A DNA stretch of 18,514 nucleotides. Source: Gracilaria caudata (taxonomy: Eukaryota; Rhodophyta; Florideophyceae; Gracilariales; Gracilariaceae). Under the pieces are notes generated by a model. That model saw nothing but the letters and a program-made list of their open reading frames with translations. It ran no database searches and was not told the DNA's origin. Shown piece by piece: positions 6,168 to 13,632 of this stretch. Location: the NCBI GenBank assembly GCA_030374735.1, contig JASCIV010000488.1:1-18514 (forward strand), in the 5' to 3' direction. Numbering within the stretch: the stretch's first letter is position 1; every line of letters begins with the position of its first letter. Position numbers and translations under genes: made by a program.

Positions 6168-7241
6168 TCAACTCCATTCGTCGTCATCGTCAACAGCTCG
6201 CTCTAAGGTGTCCGCAGCTAATCTGAATACACTCCTCACAGATTCGATTGACTCTTGCTCCTGTTGTTCCCTCAAAACCTTTATGAATTTCCTATCTGCA
6301 ACCTTCATCAACGCCAAAGCCGCACAACGTCGAAGCTCAGGATCATCATCACTCAAAAACTGAGCGATTCTAACGCCGTCCTCCTTACAGCCTGCGTTTG
6401 ACAACGCTGTGACAGCTTCTGCTCTAACTTGGGCACTTTCATCATCGAGAGCCTTCCGCATTGCCTCAATTGCGCGCACACGAACATCGTAATTTGTATC
6501 ATCTCCCCAGTCATCATCAGCACCGGCGCCCATCGTTGGCAAGGCGTCGCCAATTGCAACAGCGCCCAGTGCTGACACGACTGCGGTTCGCACGTCTGGA
6601 TTCGCATGTTGAAGAGAGGCAAATAGGGCCTCTCCCGCAGCACCCTGCATGAATGAAATTGCCCAAGCAGCGTGCCCCTTCGCAGTCATGGATATCTGTG
6701 GGTCTGATATAAGTGCGAGTAGTTTCGGAACAGCAACAGCACCCATTTTGGCAAGAGCACCTGCAGCAGATGAACGAGTGACTGTGTCGTCGTCGTAAAC
6801 AAGCGCGTGCAGAAGAGCATCTGTCGCAGCAGAATCGCCGATTTTTGCTAGAGCCTTTCCGCTTGAACGGCGCACAACCGGGTTTGGACATGTCTTGAGA
6901 GCGACGAGCAGTGAAGGAACTGCATCTGAACCGATTTTTCCGAACGATTCAACTAAAGTAAGACGAGCCATACCACGTGAGTCTGCGAGATGCACCACCA
7001 TTTGTTGCAGTATTGGCTCCGACAAAGAGGAGCCTTTTCGCAGTTGCTCCGCAACATTTGAGATCAGGGCATCTGTTGAGTCGTGTGAAACATCGCGAAA
7101 AACGGTTTGCAATTCGGACGTGTAGGTGGCACGCATTGGATGTCTAGCGACGCGATACCGTGGCTGGGGTCGTGTGCAGACCCGGAGGCGAGTGGAGAAC
7201 GATTGACTTGGTAGGGTTGCGGCGAAGGTGAACGCAACCAT
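6168..7241 (-). CDS. Plastid-targeted HEAT-repeat protein, phycobilisome lyase/NblB type
   Basis: From Met at 7241 this is a 357-residue protein. The leader MVAFTFAATLPSQSFSTRLR has an early Phe and is basic and hydroxylated, as in red-algal plastid transit peptides; that is why I prefer it to the Met at 7289, 16 codons upstream. The body is a run of short HEAT repeats of the PBS-lyase type, for example VVRRSSGKALAKIGDSAATD, VTRSSAAGALAKMGAVAVP, KGHAAWAISFMQGAAGEAL, VRTAVVSALGAVA, VRVRAIEAMRKAL and LRRCAALALMKV. These repeats are typical of cyanobacterial CpcE/F-like bilin lyases and NblB, which handles phycobilisome bilins and breakdown. An acidic linker (ADDDWGDDTN) splits the array, and the C-terminus ends in a DDDDEWS tail. 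Which of these roles it has cannot be told from repeats alone. Confidence 0.75.
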   Translation of the reverse strand: MVAFTFAATLPSQSFSTRLRVCTRPQPRYRVARHPMRATYTSELQTVFRDVSHDSTDALISNVAEQLRKGSSLSEPILQQMVVHLADSRGMARLTLVESFGKIGSDAVPSLLVALKTCPNPVVRRSSGKALAKIGDSAATDALLHALVYDDDTVTRSSAAGALAKMGAVAVPKLLALISDPQISMTAKGHAAWAISFMQGAAGEALFASLQHANPDVRTAVVSALGAVAIGDALPTMGAGADDDWGDDTNYDVRVRAIEAMRKALDDESAQVRAEAVTALSNAGCKEDGVRIAQFLSDDDPELRRCAALALMKVADRKFIKVLREQQEQESIESVRSVFRLAADTLERAVDDDDEWS

Positions 7242-7489
7242 GTTGGATGTCGGATGAGAGAGAGTTCGTTCAGCACCTGAGGTGTACAAGGCCGCCAGGG
7301 CTTTCGATGAGGTGGTTTTGCTTTGGGAGACAGATGGGCGTAGTGGTGGTGGCCCTCTCCCTCTGGTGCAATGCTGAGCTCAATCTTTGGGAGCAACCAG
7401 GAGGTCGCACTGTCGAATACCCTGAAGGTATTGGCAAGGCATGTGTGGACAACGATTTTCGAAATAAACTGCGCGTCTGAAGCGTTTTT

Positions 7490-7517
7490 GAGAAAATTTC
7501 TCACATTTAATGTGAGA
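7490..7517. repeat. Two overlapping dyads
   Basis: GAGAAAATTTCTC (7490-7502, central A) overlaps TCTCACATTTAATGTGAGA (7499-7517, nine-base arms, central T). An outer pair, GCGTCT (7473-7478) and AGACGC (7515-7520), also spans them, so alternative hairpins are possible. Confidence 0.6.
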
Positions 7518-7567
7518 CGCCGTCGAACAACACGAAGGGATGCCTTGGAAATTTTTGAAAATTCACT

Positions 7568-7589
7568 TATGTTCACTATAGTGAACATA
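7568..7589. repeat. Perfect 22-bp palindrome
   Basis: The inner 20 bases are ATGTTCACTATAGTGAACAT and one further T/A pair extends it on each side, with no spacer. It lies about 330 bp upstream of the HEAT gene start in the AT-rich island. Such a site can bind a dimeric factor or form a cruciform; its role is unknown. Confidence 0.8.
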
Positions 7590-7869
7590 TGGGCGGTTTT
7601 AACCTTCAAAGCAGGAGTCAATTGTAAAAACAAAGCTTTTGTATTGTTTACCCTAGAACCACCTTACAATAGTATACACACTACTTGCTATGAACAAAAA
7701 CGTTTGCATCATTGTTTTAAAAATGTTTGGGAAGAAAATATTATATTTTTTAATAAAGTAAAGTAAAATTGTTGTTTTACGCTCGTCACTGCAGAAAATG
7801 ATGTATATATGTAACTTTTAAAAGCTTGTCAACAATGGTTGAAAGCTCAAAATAGTGACGCTGATATCA

Positions 7870-7905
7870 GAGAAACTAAAAATTCGAAGGACTTCATAGT
7901 TTCTC
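7870..7905. repeat. Hairpin with nine-base arms
   Basis: GAGAAACTA (7870-7878) pairs with TAGTTTCTC (7897-7905) around an 18-base loop. The palindrome CTGATATCAG (7861-7870) abuts it. No terminator context or gene end is nearby. Confidence 0.55.
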
Positions 7906-8441
7906 AGTTTGTTGTTTCTGTTGTCAGCTTTGCTTATGGCATTTTACCTGAAAAAGAAAAAGAACAAGCATGAATACAGTAATACTACAACGTTCTAAAA
8001 AATTAGGTTCGGTGCAGTGAACATTAAAATACCCGATTAGGGATATCGGGACGAGTCGCAGATTCGCGAAGACAGATAGATAGGCCGAAGACTGGTGGCG
8101 ATGCGCACCTTTTTCTCGATGAGAAGATCGAGCGTCCCGGACCGCTTCACCAAATCGACACAAGCGCCGCTTGGTGTGGGTTATTCAACAAAGAGAGAGA
8201 TAGATAGCGAGGTGCTCTGTACGACTACTGCTAACAAAACAACCACAGCTTCAAATTTGTTTTGTATCCATTAATTAATTATTATTACACCAGCTCGAGC
8301 GGAACAAGTGCTGACGAGGCTCGCGGTGCCCCGCCACGCGTTCACCCGCTCCCCGCGCCAGCAACCCTGCTCACGGCCGCGACAAAACTGCTTTCCGCTA
8401 CTTTCGGTGACGCTCGGCTTAGCGTCCCCCACCCACCCACA

Positions 8442-10067
8442 ATGAGCGCGGAGGTGCAAAAATGCTCCGCGTGCGGGAGCGATGAAATCGATTTTGATGC
8501 CGCGCGTGGTCAGGCCTCATGCATGTCGTGTGGCGAAGTGCTCGAGCAAAACGCCATCGTCGCAGAAGTTGGTTTCGTCGAAGATGCACGCGGTCGTTCC
8601 AATATGGTGGGACAACATGTACGCGCGGATGGTACATCAAACTTTGCGTCGATGCCCGGTTATTCAGCGCGAGCTACTTTCACCACTATGCTTAACGCAC
8701 GTCACAGGCTGCGGCAATTGGCCTCGGCGCTCAAATTACACCAACGACACACAGAGGCCGCTGAGCGACTTTTCCGACTAGCGGCTGAACGCAATTTTCA
8801 TAGAGGAAGACGACTGGCAAATGTTTGTTGTGCTTGCTTGTACGCCGTTTGTCGAATTGAGAAGACTCCGCATATGTTGCTTGATTTTGCAGATGTGCTT
8901 GAGACCAATGTCTATCTGCTCGGACACACATTTCTCAAATTTGCACAGGTTGTTGCCCTTAATTTGCCTATCATTGATCCAAGTCTGTACATACATCGTT
9001 TCGCAAGCAAGCTAGAGTTTGGAGATAAGACAAATGCTGTTGCCATGACAGCTCTCCGAATTCTTGCTCGAATGCAGCGTGATTGGTTGAGTCACGGAAG
9101 GAGACCGAGCAGCCTGTGCGGAGCTGCGCTCATGTGTGCAGCCGGCATGCACCAATTTCACCGATCTATGGTAGACGTTTGTCGCGTGGTCAGAATAGGC
9201 AATGTAACCTTGCGGGAACGGCTTCAAGAACTTAACAAGACGCCGACCGCTGCGTTAACAGCTGCTCAGATTGTTTCTAGGGGAGGCGATAACGGAAAGG
9301 TATCTTCGTTGATGTTAGAAAATGAGCCCATGGCTTGCGATCCACCAGCTTTCCAACGCTTACAAAAACTGAAGCAACTTAAGCGAAAACATGCGGAGCT
9401 TCAGAAGGCACGGGCGAGTAATGATGCGATAGCGAAGCGGAAAAGAGTAGAGGCTGACTTCCCTTCTGTTGCGGGACGACTAGTCCAGCCAGAAGGGGAT
9501 GCTGCAATTGATGATGCATCAATTCAAAGACAAATGCAACAGGTTCTTGCTAGCGTTGAGATGCAAGAACTGGAACAAGAATCTCGAGAAGAAGAGCAGC
9601 TAGCTGTTGCAGAAGCGTCAAGATTACAAGAGACCGACAGTGGTGCAGAGAATGAAAAGGAATCTACAGAAAAGGAATCTGCACAGGAAAATGGGGAAGA
9701 CCTTGAAAACATCAAGGAAGATCTCAGCGACTTGGAAGAAGAGGACGTGCAAATGTACTTCAACACTGAAGAAGAATGCAGAAGAAAAGCTGTGTTGTGG
9801 ACTGAGATCAACAAAGACTATCTTGAGAAGCAAGAAAGGTTAGAAACAATGCGTCGAGAACGACCAGATGACTTTAAACGATTACGACCGACACGCAAGA
9901 CACCCAGAAAGAAGAGCTCGACTGCGGAGAAGGGTCAGAAATCAAGCGCTAAAGGGAAGAAAGACGTTGACTCCGAACCAGCTGCACCAAAGCCATCGAA
10001 GAAGCTCAATTACGCCAAACTTAAACAATTGGCTCTTGCTGCTGGTCAAGAGGTGCCAATGTTGTAA
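8442..10067 (+). CDS. BRF1: TFIIIB subunit BRF1
   Basis: A 541-residue TFIIB-related factor. With TBP and BDP1, BRF1 forms TFIIIB, which recruits RNA polymerase III to tRNA and 5S genes in the nucleus. From Met at 8442 it opens with a zinc ribbon with C8, C11, C27 and C30. Two cyclin-fold repeats follow at about residues 85-170 (including NVCCACLYAVCRIEKTPHML) and 180-265 (including RRPSSLCGAALMCAAGMHQF). An acidic coiled-coil linker leads to the BRF1-specific TBP-binding segment at about 430-468 (DLEEEDVQMYFNTEEECRRK, then AVLWTEINKDYLEKQ). A lysine-rich tail ends with KKLNYAKLKQLA, matching the C-terminal block of animal BRF1. The frame is open upstream to an ATG at 8262, but those 60 residues are not conserved and precede the zinc ribbon, so I exclude them. 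It is divergent from the HEAT gene. Confidence 0.93.
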   Translation: MSAEVQKCSACGSDEIDFDAARGQASCMSCGEVLEQNAIVAEVGFVEDARGRSNMVGQHVRADGTSNFASMPGYSARATFTTMLNARHRLRQLASALKLHQRHTEAAERLFRLAAERNFHRGRRLANVCCACLYAVCRIEKTPHMLLDFADVLETNVYLLGHTFLKFAQVVALNLPIIDPSLYIHRFASKLEFGDKTNAVAMTALRILARMQRDWLSHGRRPSSLCGAALMCAAGMHQFHRSMVDVCRVVRIGNVTLRERLQELNKTPTAALTAAQIVSRGGDNGKVSSLMLENEPMACDPPAFQRLQKLKQLKRKHAELQKARASNDAIAKRKRVEADFPSVAGRLVQPEGDAAIDDASIQRQMQQVLASVEMQELEQESREEEQLAVAEASRLQETDSGAENEKESTEKESAQENGEDLENIKEDLSDLEEEDVQMYFNTEEECRRKAVLWTEINKDYLEKQERLETMRRERPDDFKRLRPTRKTPRKKSSTAEKGQKSSAKGKKDVDSEPAAPKPSKKLNYAKLKQLALAAGQEVPML

Positions 10068-10199
10068 ATGAGAAAGCAATGTAATTCTAAGGAGGTTTCC
10101 ACGAAGTGGTGGCTTTCTCTACGTGGTTGGGTTTGTTAAAACTGTGCATTCCGTATTTTAAATTGTGTTTGGGCTGGCAATATGCCCGCTGTGAATGTG

Positions 10200-10205
10200 A
10201 ATAAA
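10200..10205 (+). other. Candidate polyadenylation signal of BRF1
   Basis: AATAAA lies 133 bases past the BRF1 stop, inside the 263-bp gap to the convergent SmD1 gene. Position and strand fit, but use of this signal in the organism is not shown. Confidence 0.45.
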
Positions 10206-10330
10206 CGAAACGTATTTGTTCCCAGCAGACATGCAGCAAGCTAACTTGCTCCAAGCGGTTGCCTTATCGGTCAGTTGAGCTGCTTAATAACAGTAGGCAA
10301 GTAACCTTGACGTAACAGATCGAGTAATCA

Positions 10331-10687
10331 TCATCGTCTGGAACGTCCGCGTCCGCGCCCCCGACCCCTGCCTCGGGTCTTGCCTATTCTTCCAGTGGAT
10401 TGTCGGTCCGGAATAGTAGTTCGTCTTGGGCGTAAACCATCATCTACCAAAAGAGCATCGAGAGCGAGCGAGTCCGGAAGAATAACGTAACGAACGGTTG
10501 AACCGCGGACGGACAGCGCTTGTAACTTCGAAGGGTTTCGACCGCGTACGTGCAGAGTAACGCCTTTTAAGTGGATATTCATGCTGTGATCAACGCCAGT
10601 AACGGTGCCGTGGGCAGTAGATCCATTCTTCAGTTCCACTGTGACGGTCTCGCTTCTTAACTTGACGAGGAAGCTTACGAGCTTCAT
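10331..10687 (-). CDS. SNRPD1: Spliceosomal core protein SmD1
   Basis: A 118-residue Sm protein, against 119 in human SmD1. SmD1 is one of seven subunits of the ring around U1, U2, U4 and U5 snRNA. The start at 10687 gives MKLVSFLVKLRSETVTVELK, the conserved SmD1 opening. Sm motif 1 lies at about residues 13-44 (NGSTAHGTVTGVDHSMNIHL) and motif 2 at about 58-72 (LSVRGSTVRYVILP), followed by PDSLALDALLVDD. The tail is GRGRGRGRGRSRR, the RG repeat that is symmetrically dimethylated in other eukaryotes. The frame stays open upstream for 130 codons, but that part is GC-rich leader with no similarity. It converges on BRF1 and diverges from the ABCG gene. No intron interrupts it. Confidence 0.97.
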   Translation of the reverse strand: MKLVSFLVKLRSETVTVELKNGSTAHGTVTGVDHSMNIHLKGVTLHVRGRNPSKLQALSVRGSTVRYVILPDSLALDALLVDDGLRPRRTTIPDRQSTGRIGKTRGRGRGRGRGRSRR

Positions 10688-10912
10688 GATGCTTTTCGCT
10701 TTCGGAGCTGCAGGTGGCGAAGAGAATGATACGAAGCGGGAATCCAGATGGCTCGAAGTTGGTGGTTTGTCGACAACGTTTCGAACTTGAAAATTTTTGA
10801 ACCAAAAGATCAAACCTGTTTCGCCACAGTGTGGGCGGCGATGCGGGCATGCAGAATTGAGATCAATCTTCATCTTTTGCTTGTGGCGGCCAGAGGCCAG
10901 TGCAGAAGGCAG

Positions 10913-10967
10913 TGGCCCTGGACTCGAGGGCCAGGACTCCTGGCCCAGGAGCAAGGGCCGGTGGCCC
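10913..10967. promoter_or_regulatory. Cluster of three GGCCC-type dyads
   Basis: Three inverted repeats follow each other: TGGCCCT/AGGGCCA (10913-10933, seven-base loop), CTCCTGG/CCAGGAG (10937-10951, central C) and GGGCC/GGCCC (10955-10967, three-base loop). GGCCCA, the complement of TGGGCC, occurs twice, the second time as TGGCCCACA. TGGGCC/T is the plant site II element bound by TCP factors in promoters of translation and growth genes; its use here is inference. Confidence 0.5.
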
Positions 10968-11087
10968 ACAGCGGCGCATGTCCACTTGTTTGCGTTTCTG
11001 ACTGAATGATCATGCATCAGCCGGATCTGGCGATCTGTGATCAGTGGAGTCTGTTGACGCCACACACACAATCTCAAGCAACAGCAC

Positions 11088-11121
11088 CCTGCCGCAGGAG
11101 TCCTGCAAGATAAGTGCAGGA
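11088..11121. promoter_or_regulatory. CCTGC/GCAGG dyads before the ABCG gene
   Basis: CCTGC and GCAGG flank a central C at 11088-11098, and arms TCCTGCA (11101-11107) and TGCAGGA (11115-11121) flank AGATAAG. So four CCTGC-type half-sites fall within 34 bp. The enclosed GATAAG resembles a GATA or I-box motif and recurs at 11141-11146. Confidence 0.45.
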
Positions 11122-11146
11122 TTTCGGGGACGGTACGGAAGATAAG

Positions 11147-11152
11147 TATATA
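11147..11152 (+). promoter_or_regulatory. TATA-like box of the ABCG gene
   Basis: TATATA lies 94 bp before the ABCG start, directly after the second AAGATAAGT repeat. It is the only well-placed TATA-like string I saw in the divergent promoters, but the match is short. Confidence 0.35.
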
Positions 11153-11245
11153 GCATGCTGCCTCGTGCTTTCCTCGCGCTACTTGACTTCGTTTAGCTCG
11201 TAGCGGAATCTATCAATCCGAGACTCGTTCGTCAGCGGAGGCGCC

Positions 11246-13267
11246 ATGCTGCTAGCAGTGGGCGGCCTCATGGCCACTCTGGCTCTGCCTGGGCGCACTG
11301 TTCCTACTCTCTTGCTCACGGCCACAGCTACCACTATAAACCTTATTCGACGAGCTCGTAAAAAGCCAGCCGAACAGCGCCTTAAAGAAAGTGCAGTTTC
11401 CTCGCAACCAGTGACCGTGCAATGGTCGAATGTCACCTGCACACTTTCCATGCCGAAACAGCGCAACGATAAGCGTGTTCTTGACGATGTATCGGGAACC
11501 GCTAAACCTGGACGCGTTCTGGCCATTTTAGGCCCGTCTGGAGCGGGGAAGACCACTCTTCTCAACGCTTTGGCTGGTCGTTTCCCCGAGTCTTCGAAGG
11601 CCCAACTTTTCGGTCATATTACACGAAATGGAGTTCCGATAGATGACGATACGCAACCTGTGGCTTACGTCACTCAAGAAGACTTATTCTTTTCACAGCT
11701 GACCGTGCGGGAAACTCTAGACATTGCGGCTACTTTAAGACTTCCAGGGAACATGCCCCAGGAGCAAAAGCGATGCTTTGTTGATGCACTTATACGAAAA
11801 CTGGGGCTTATATCTACTGTCAACACTCGGGTTGGTGATGAGAAGACTCGAGGCATTTCTGGTGGAGAGAAGAAGAGACTTTCGTTAGGTTGTGAGCTGA
11901 TTTCAACTCCTCAGCTTATCCTCTGTGACGAACCTACCTCCGGTCTAGATGCTTTCCAGGCTGCCAAGGTTATGAGCAGTCTACGAGATCTTGCACGAAC
12001 GGGACATACCGTCATTTGCTCAATTCATCAGCCGAGTTCCAGCATATTCTCCATGATTGATGACATTGTGTTGCTTGCCAACGGACGGGTTGTCTATACT
12101 GGCGATGCGAGTGAGGCACCTTCTTTCTTCGAAAAGGAAGGTTTCCCACTGCCTGCGCAATGCAATCCGGCGGAAAGGTACCTCGAGCTTATTTCAGTTG
12201 ATTTCTCTTCGAATGAGACTGTCGCAGAATCGAATTCACGCATTGATAAACTCACTAGTGCGTTCGATAAAAGAAGCGCGAAGGTAGATACAAGTGTTGC
12301 AACTATGGATTCAAAGTTCAATGATAACGACAACATTGAAAGCGCGATTCCATTGGGATTCTTTGGAAGGCTGCGTTTACTGTTTCGCCGCGCTTGGAAG
12401 CAGGTTACACGTGATAAGAAAACGAATATATCTCGCTTTATGTCATCGTTCATGAGCGCACTTCTGTTTGGTGCCATCTACTGGAGAATTGGTAACACTC
12501 AGACCACTATTCAGGACCGTCTTGGTTTGCTACAGGTATGCACAATCAACACGGCAATGACGGCCCTTGTGAAGACACTGTACGTTTTCCCCAAGGAGAG
12601 CGTGCTCATCAACCGAGAACGGGCTAGAGGTTCTTACAATGTTGCGCAGTACTTTTTGAGTAAGCTTTTTGCTGAAATGCCAGTTAGCGCATTCTTCCCA
12701 CTTGTGTTTTCACTCACTGTGTATCCGATGGTTCGGCTTGCAGGAGGTCTTGGTAAGATTCTCCGCTTTATGGGAGTCATTACCCTTGAGTCGTTTACGG
12801 CGGCTTCCTATGGTCTGGCAATTGGGGCAATAATGCCGACTACTGAAGCAGCTGTAGCGGTTGGGCCGTCGAGCTTTGTGCTTCAGATTGTTTTTGGAGG
12901 TTTGTACCTTGCTGAAGAAAATGTCCCGGTTTGGGCTCGTTGGATTCCGCGCATATCTCTGATAAAGCACGCGTACGAAGGTTTGTGTGTCAATGAGTTC
13001 CGAGGACTTGACTTCAAAGCTGAGCGTCCGTATGATGTGAAGACGGGGGAACAAGTTCTGCAACGAATGACATGGGAAGATTCTACTGTACTAAAAACTT
13101 GCATGTCACAAGTTCGAGTGCTTGCATTCAACTATCTGGCAACCTACGCAATCTTGGTTCTTAAGAAGCCGCGATATGAGAAAGTGCGAGAACCTGAAAA
13201 TGACTGTAGGGTAAGTGAGATAGAGTCGGGAGATCCATTAACTCTTCCAAATGGAATTGCGTCTTAA
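11246..13267 (+). CDS. ABCG-type half-transporter
   Basis: A 673-residue half-size ABC transporter of the ABCG (White) family, with the ATPase domain first and the membrane domain second. The ATPase shows Walker A GPSGAGKTT (residues 96-104), Q-loop Q144, signature SGGEKKRLSLG (205-215), Walker B LILCDEP (224-230) with TSGLDA, and switch His261 in SIHQP. Six membrane segments lie at about 398-414, 425-445, 475-495, 507-529, 535-555 and 624-640; the conserved RERARGSYNVAQYF and NEFRGLDF blocks support ABCG. It must dimerise to act, probably exporting lipids or other hydrophobic compounds; the substrate cannot be read from sequence. Residues 1-33 are unusually hydrophobic and followed by RRARKK, so they could be a signal anchor or targeting leader. 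All catalytic motifs are intact. Confidence 0.95.
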   Translation: MLLAVGGLMATLALPGRTVPTLLLTATATTINLIRRARKKPAEQRLKESAVSSQPVTVQWSNVTCTLSMPKQRNDKRVLDDVSGTAKPGRVLAILGPSGAGKTTLLNALAGRFPESSKAQLFGHITRNGVPIDDDTQPVAYVTQEDLFFSQLTVRETLDIAATLRLPGNMPQEQKRCFVDALIRKLGLISTVNTRVGDEKTRGISGGEKKRLSLGCELISTPQLILCDEPTSGLDAFQAAKVMSSLRDLARTGHTVICSIHQPSSSIFSMIDDIVLLANGRVVYTGDASEAPSFFEKEGFPLPAQCNPAERYLELISVDFSSNETVAESNSRIDKLTSAFDKRSAKVDTSVATMDSKFNDNDNIESAIPLGFFGRLRLLFRRAWKQVTRDKKTNISRFMSSFMSALLFGAIYWRIGNTQTTIQDRLGLLQVCTINTAMTALVKTLYVFPKESVLINRERARGSYNVAQYFLSKLFAEMPVSAFFPLVFSLTVYPMVRLAGGLGKILRFMGVITLESFTAASYGLAIGAIMPTTEAAVAVGPSSFVLQIVFGGLYLAEENVPVWARWIPRISLIKHAYEGLCVNEFRGLDFKAERPYDVKTGEQVLQRMTWEDSTVLKTCMSQVRVLAFNYLATYAILVLKKPRYEKVREPENDCRVSEIESGDPLTLPNGIAS

Positions 13268-13632
13268 AAGGAAGAAAACAGCATGACTTTTCTATAGGAA
13301 TCATACTAGAGAGAACTGGATGAGCGTAAAGTTAATGTTTGCAAGAAATGCATTGGTTCTCTCATACCACCCTCTGCAATGCACAAAAACAACCCGGATG
13401 TTGAGGAGATCTTCTATGCTCCCCTCAACTTCGCGAAATACGGAGGAAAACAACGCTTGCTCTTGGTTCATGACTAAGCTTAACCCGGTGGGATGTTTGC
13501 TCTTTACAAAATGTAAGTGGAGAAACATAACAGTAAACTTGTATACTACAAAAACTATGGCTAATGTGCTTCATCTTTCACAAGAGTTTGAGAACGCTTT
13601 TGCCTGGTTATCTTCCGATAATTCTCCTCTGA
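13268..13632. other. Convergent intergenic region, ABCG / TAF1A-like
   Basis: This 365-bp stretch holds the 3' ends of two convergent genes. A plus-strand frame of 118 codons and a minus-strand frame of 75 codons overlap here but have no recognisable product, and the first runs into the TAF1A-like gene. No AATAAA is seen near either stop. Confidence 0.4.

Larger units (their letters stand above)
7242..8441. other. AT-rich, palindrome-rich divergent region, HEAT gene / BRF1
   Basis: The longest noncoding stretch of the window, 1200 bp between two divergent starts. Its middle (about 7480-8280) is clearly AT-rich compared with both flanks. It contains several dyads: GAGAAAATTTCTC (7490-7502), TCTCACATTTAATGTGAGA (7499-7517), a 22-bp palindrome (7568-7589), GTAAAA/TTTTAC (7763-7780), CTGATATCAG (7861-7870), a nine-base-arm hairpin (7870-7905) and CCCGAT/ATCGGG (8032-8050). 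AGATAGATAG occurs at 8074-8083 and 8198-8207. An AATAAA lies at 7752-7757 on the plus strand. The open frames inside have no recognisable product, and I find no terminal repeats that would define a transposon. Confidence 0.55.
10688..11245. promoter_or_regulatory. Divergent promoter region, SmD1 / ABCG
   Basis: This 558-bp stretch separates two divergent starts. Towards SmD1 it holds a cluster of GGCCC/GGGCC hairpins at 10913-10967. Towards ABCG it holds CCTGC/GCAGG dyads at 11088-11121, two copies of AAGATAAGT (11107-11115 and 11139-11147) and a TATATA at 11147-11152, 94 bp before the ABCG start. These suggest separate control elements for the two genes. Confidence 0.5.

Noticed and set aside
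5798..6193. 131-codon minus-strand frame past the HEAT gene
   Set aside because: It overlaps the HEAT stop in another phase and shows no family pattern; probably 3' UTR.
7064..7633. 189-codon minus-strand frame
   Set aside because: It overlaps the N-terminal part of the HEAT gene in another phase and has no recognisable domain.
7371..7766. 131-codon plus-strand frame in the AT-rich island
   Set aside because: No recognisable domain, and it runs through several palindromes; its MFTIVNI string also appears on the other strand only because of the palindrome.
7470..8050. Intact transposon or MITE
   Set aside because: No matching terminal repeats, target-site duplication or transposase fragment could be seen; the dyads are local.
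8262..8441. 60-residue N-terminal extension of BRF1
   Set aside because: BRF1 proteins begin just before the zinc ribbon, as from 8442; the extension is not conserved and starts in AT-rich promoter DNA.
10688..11077. 130-residue N-terminal extension of SmD1
   Set aside because: SmD1 begins with MKLV in other eukaryotes and the resulting 118 residues match the family length.
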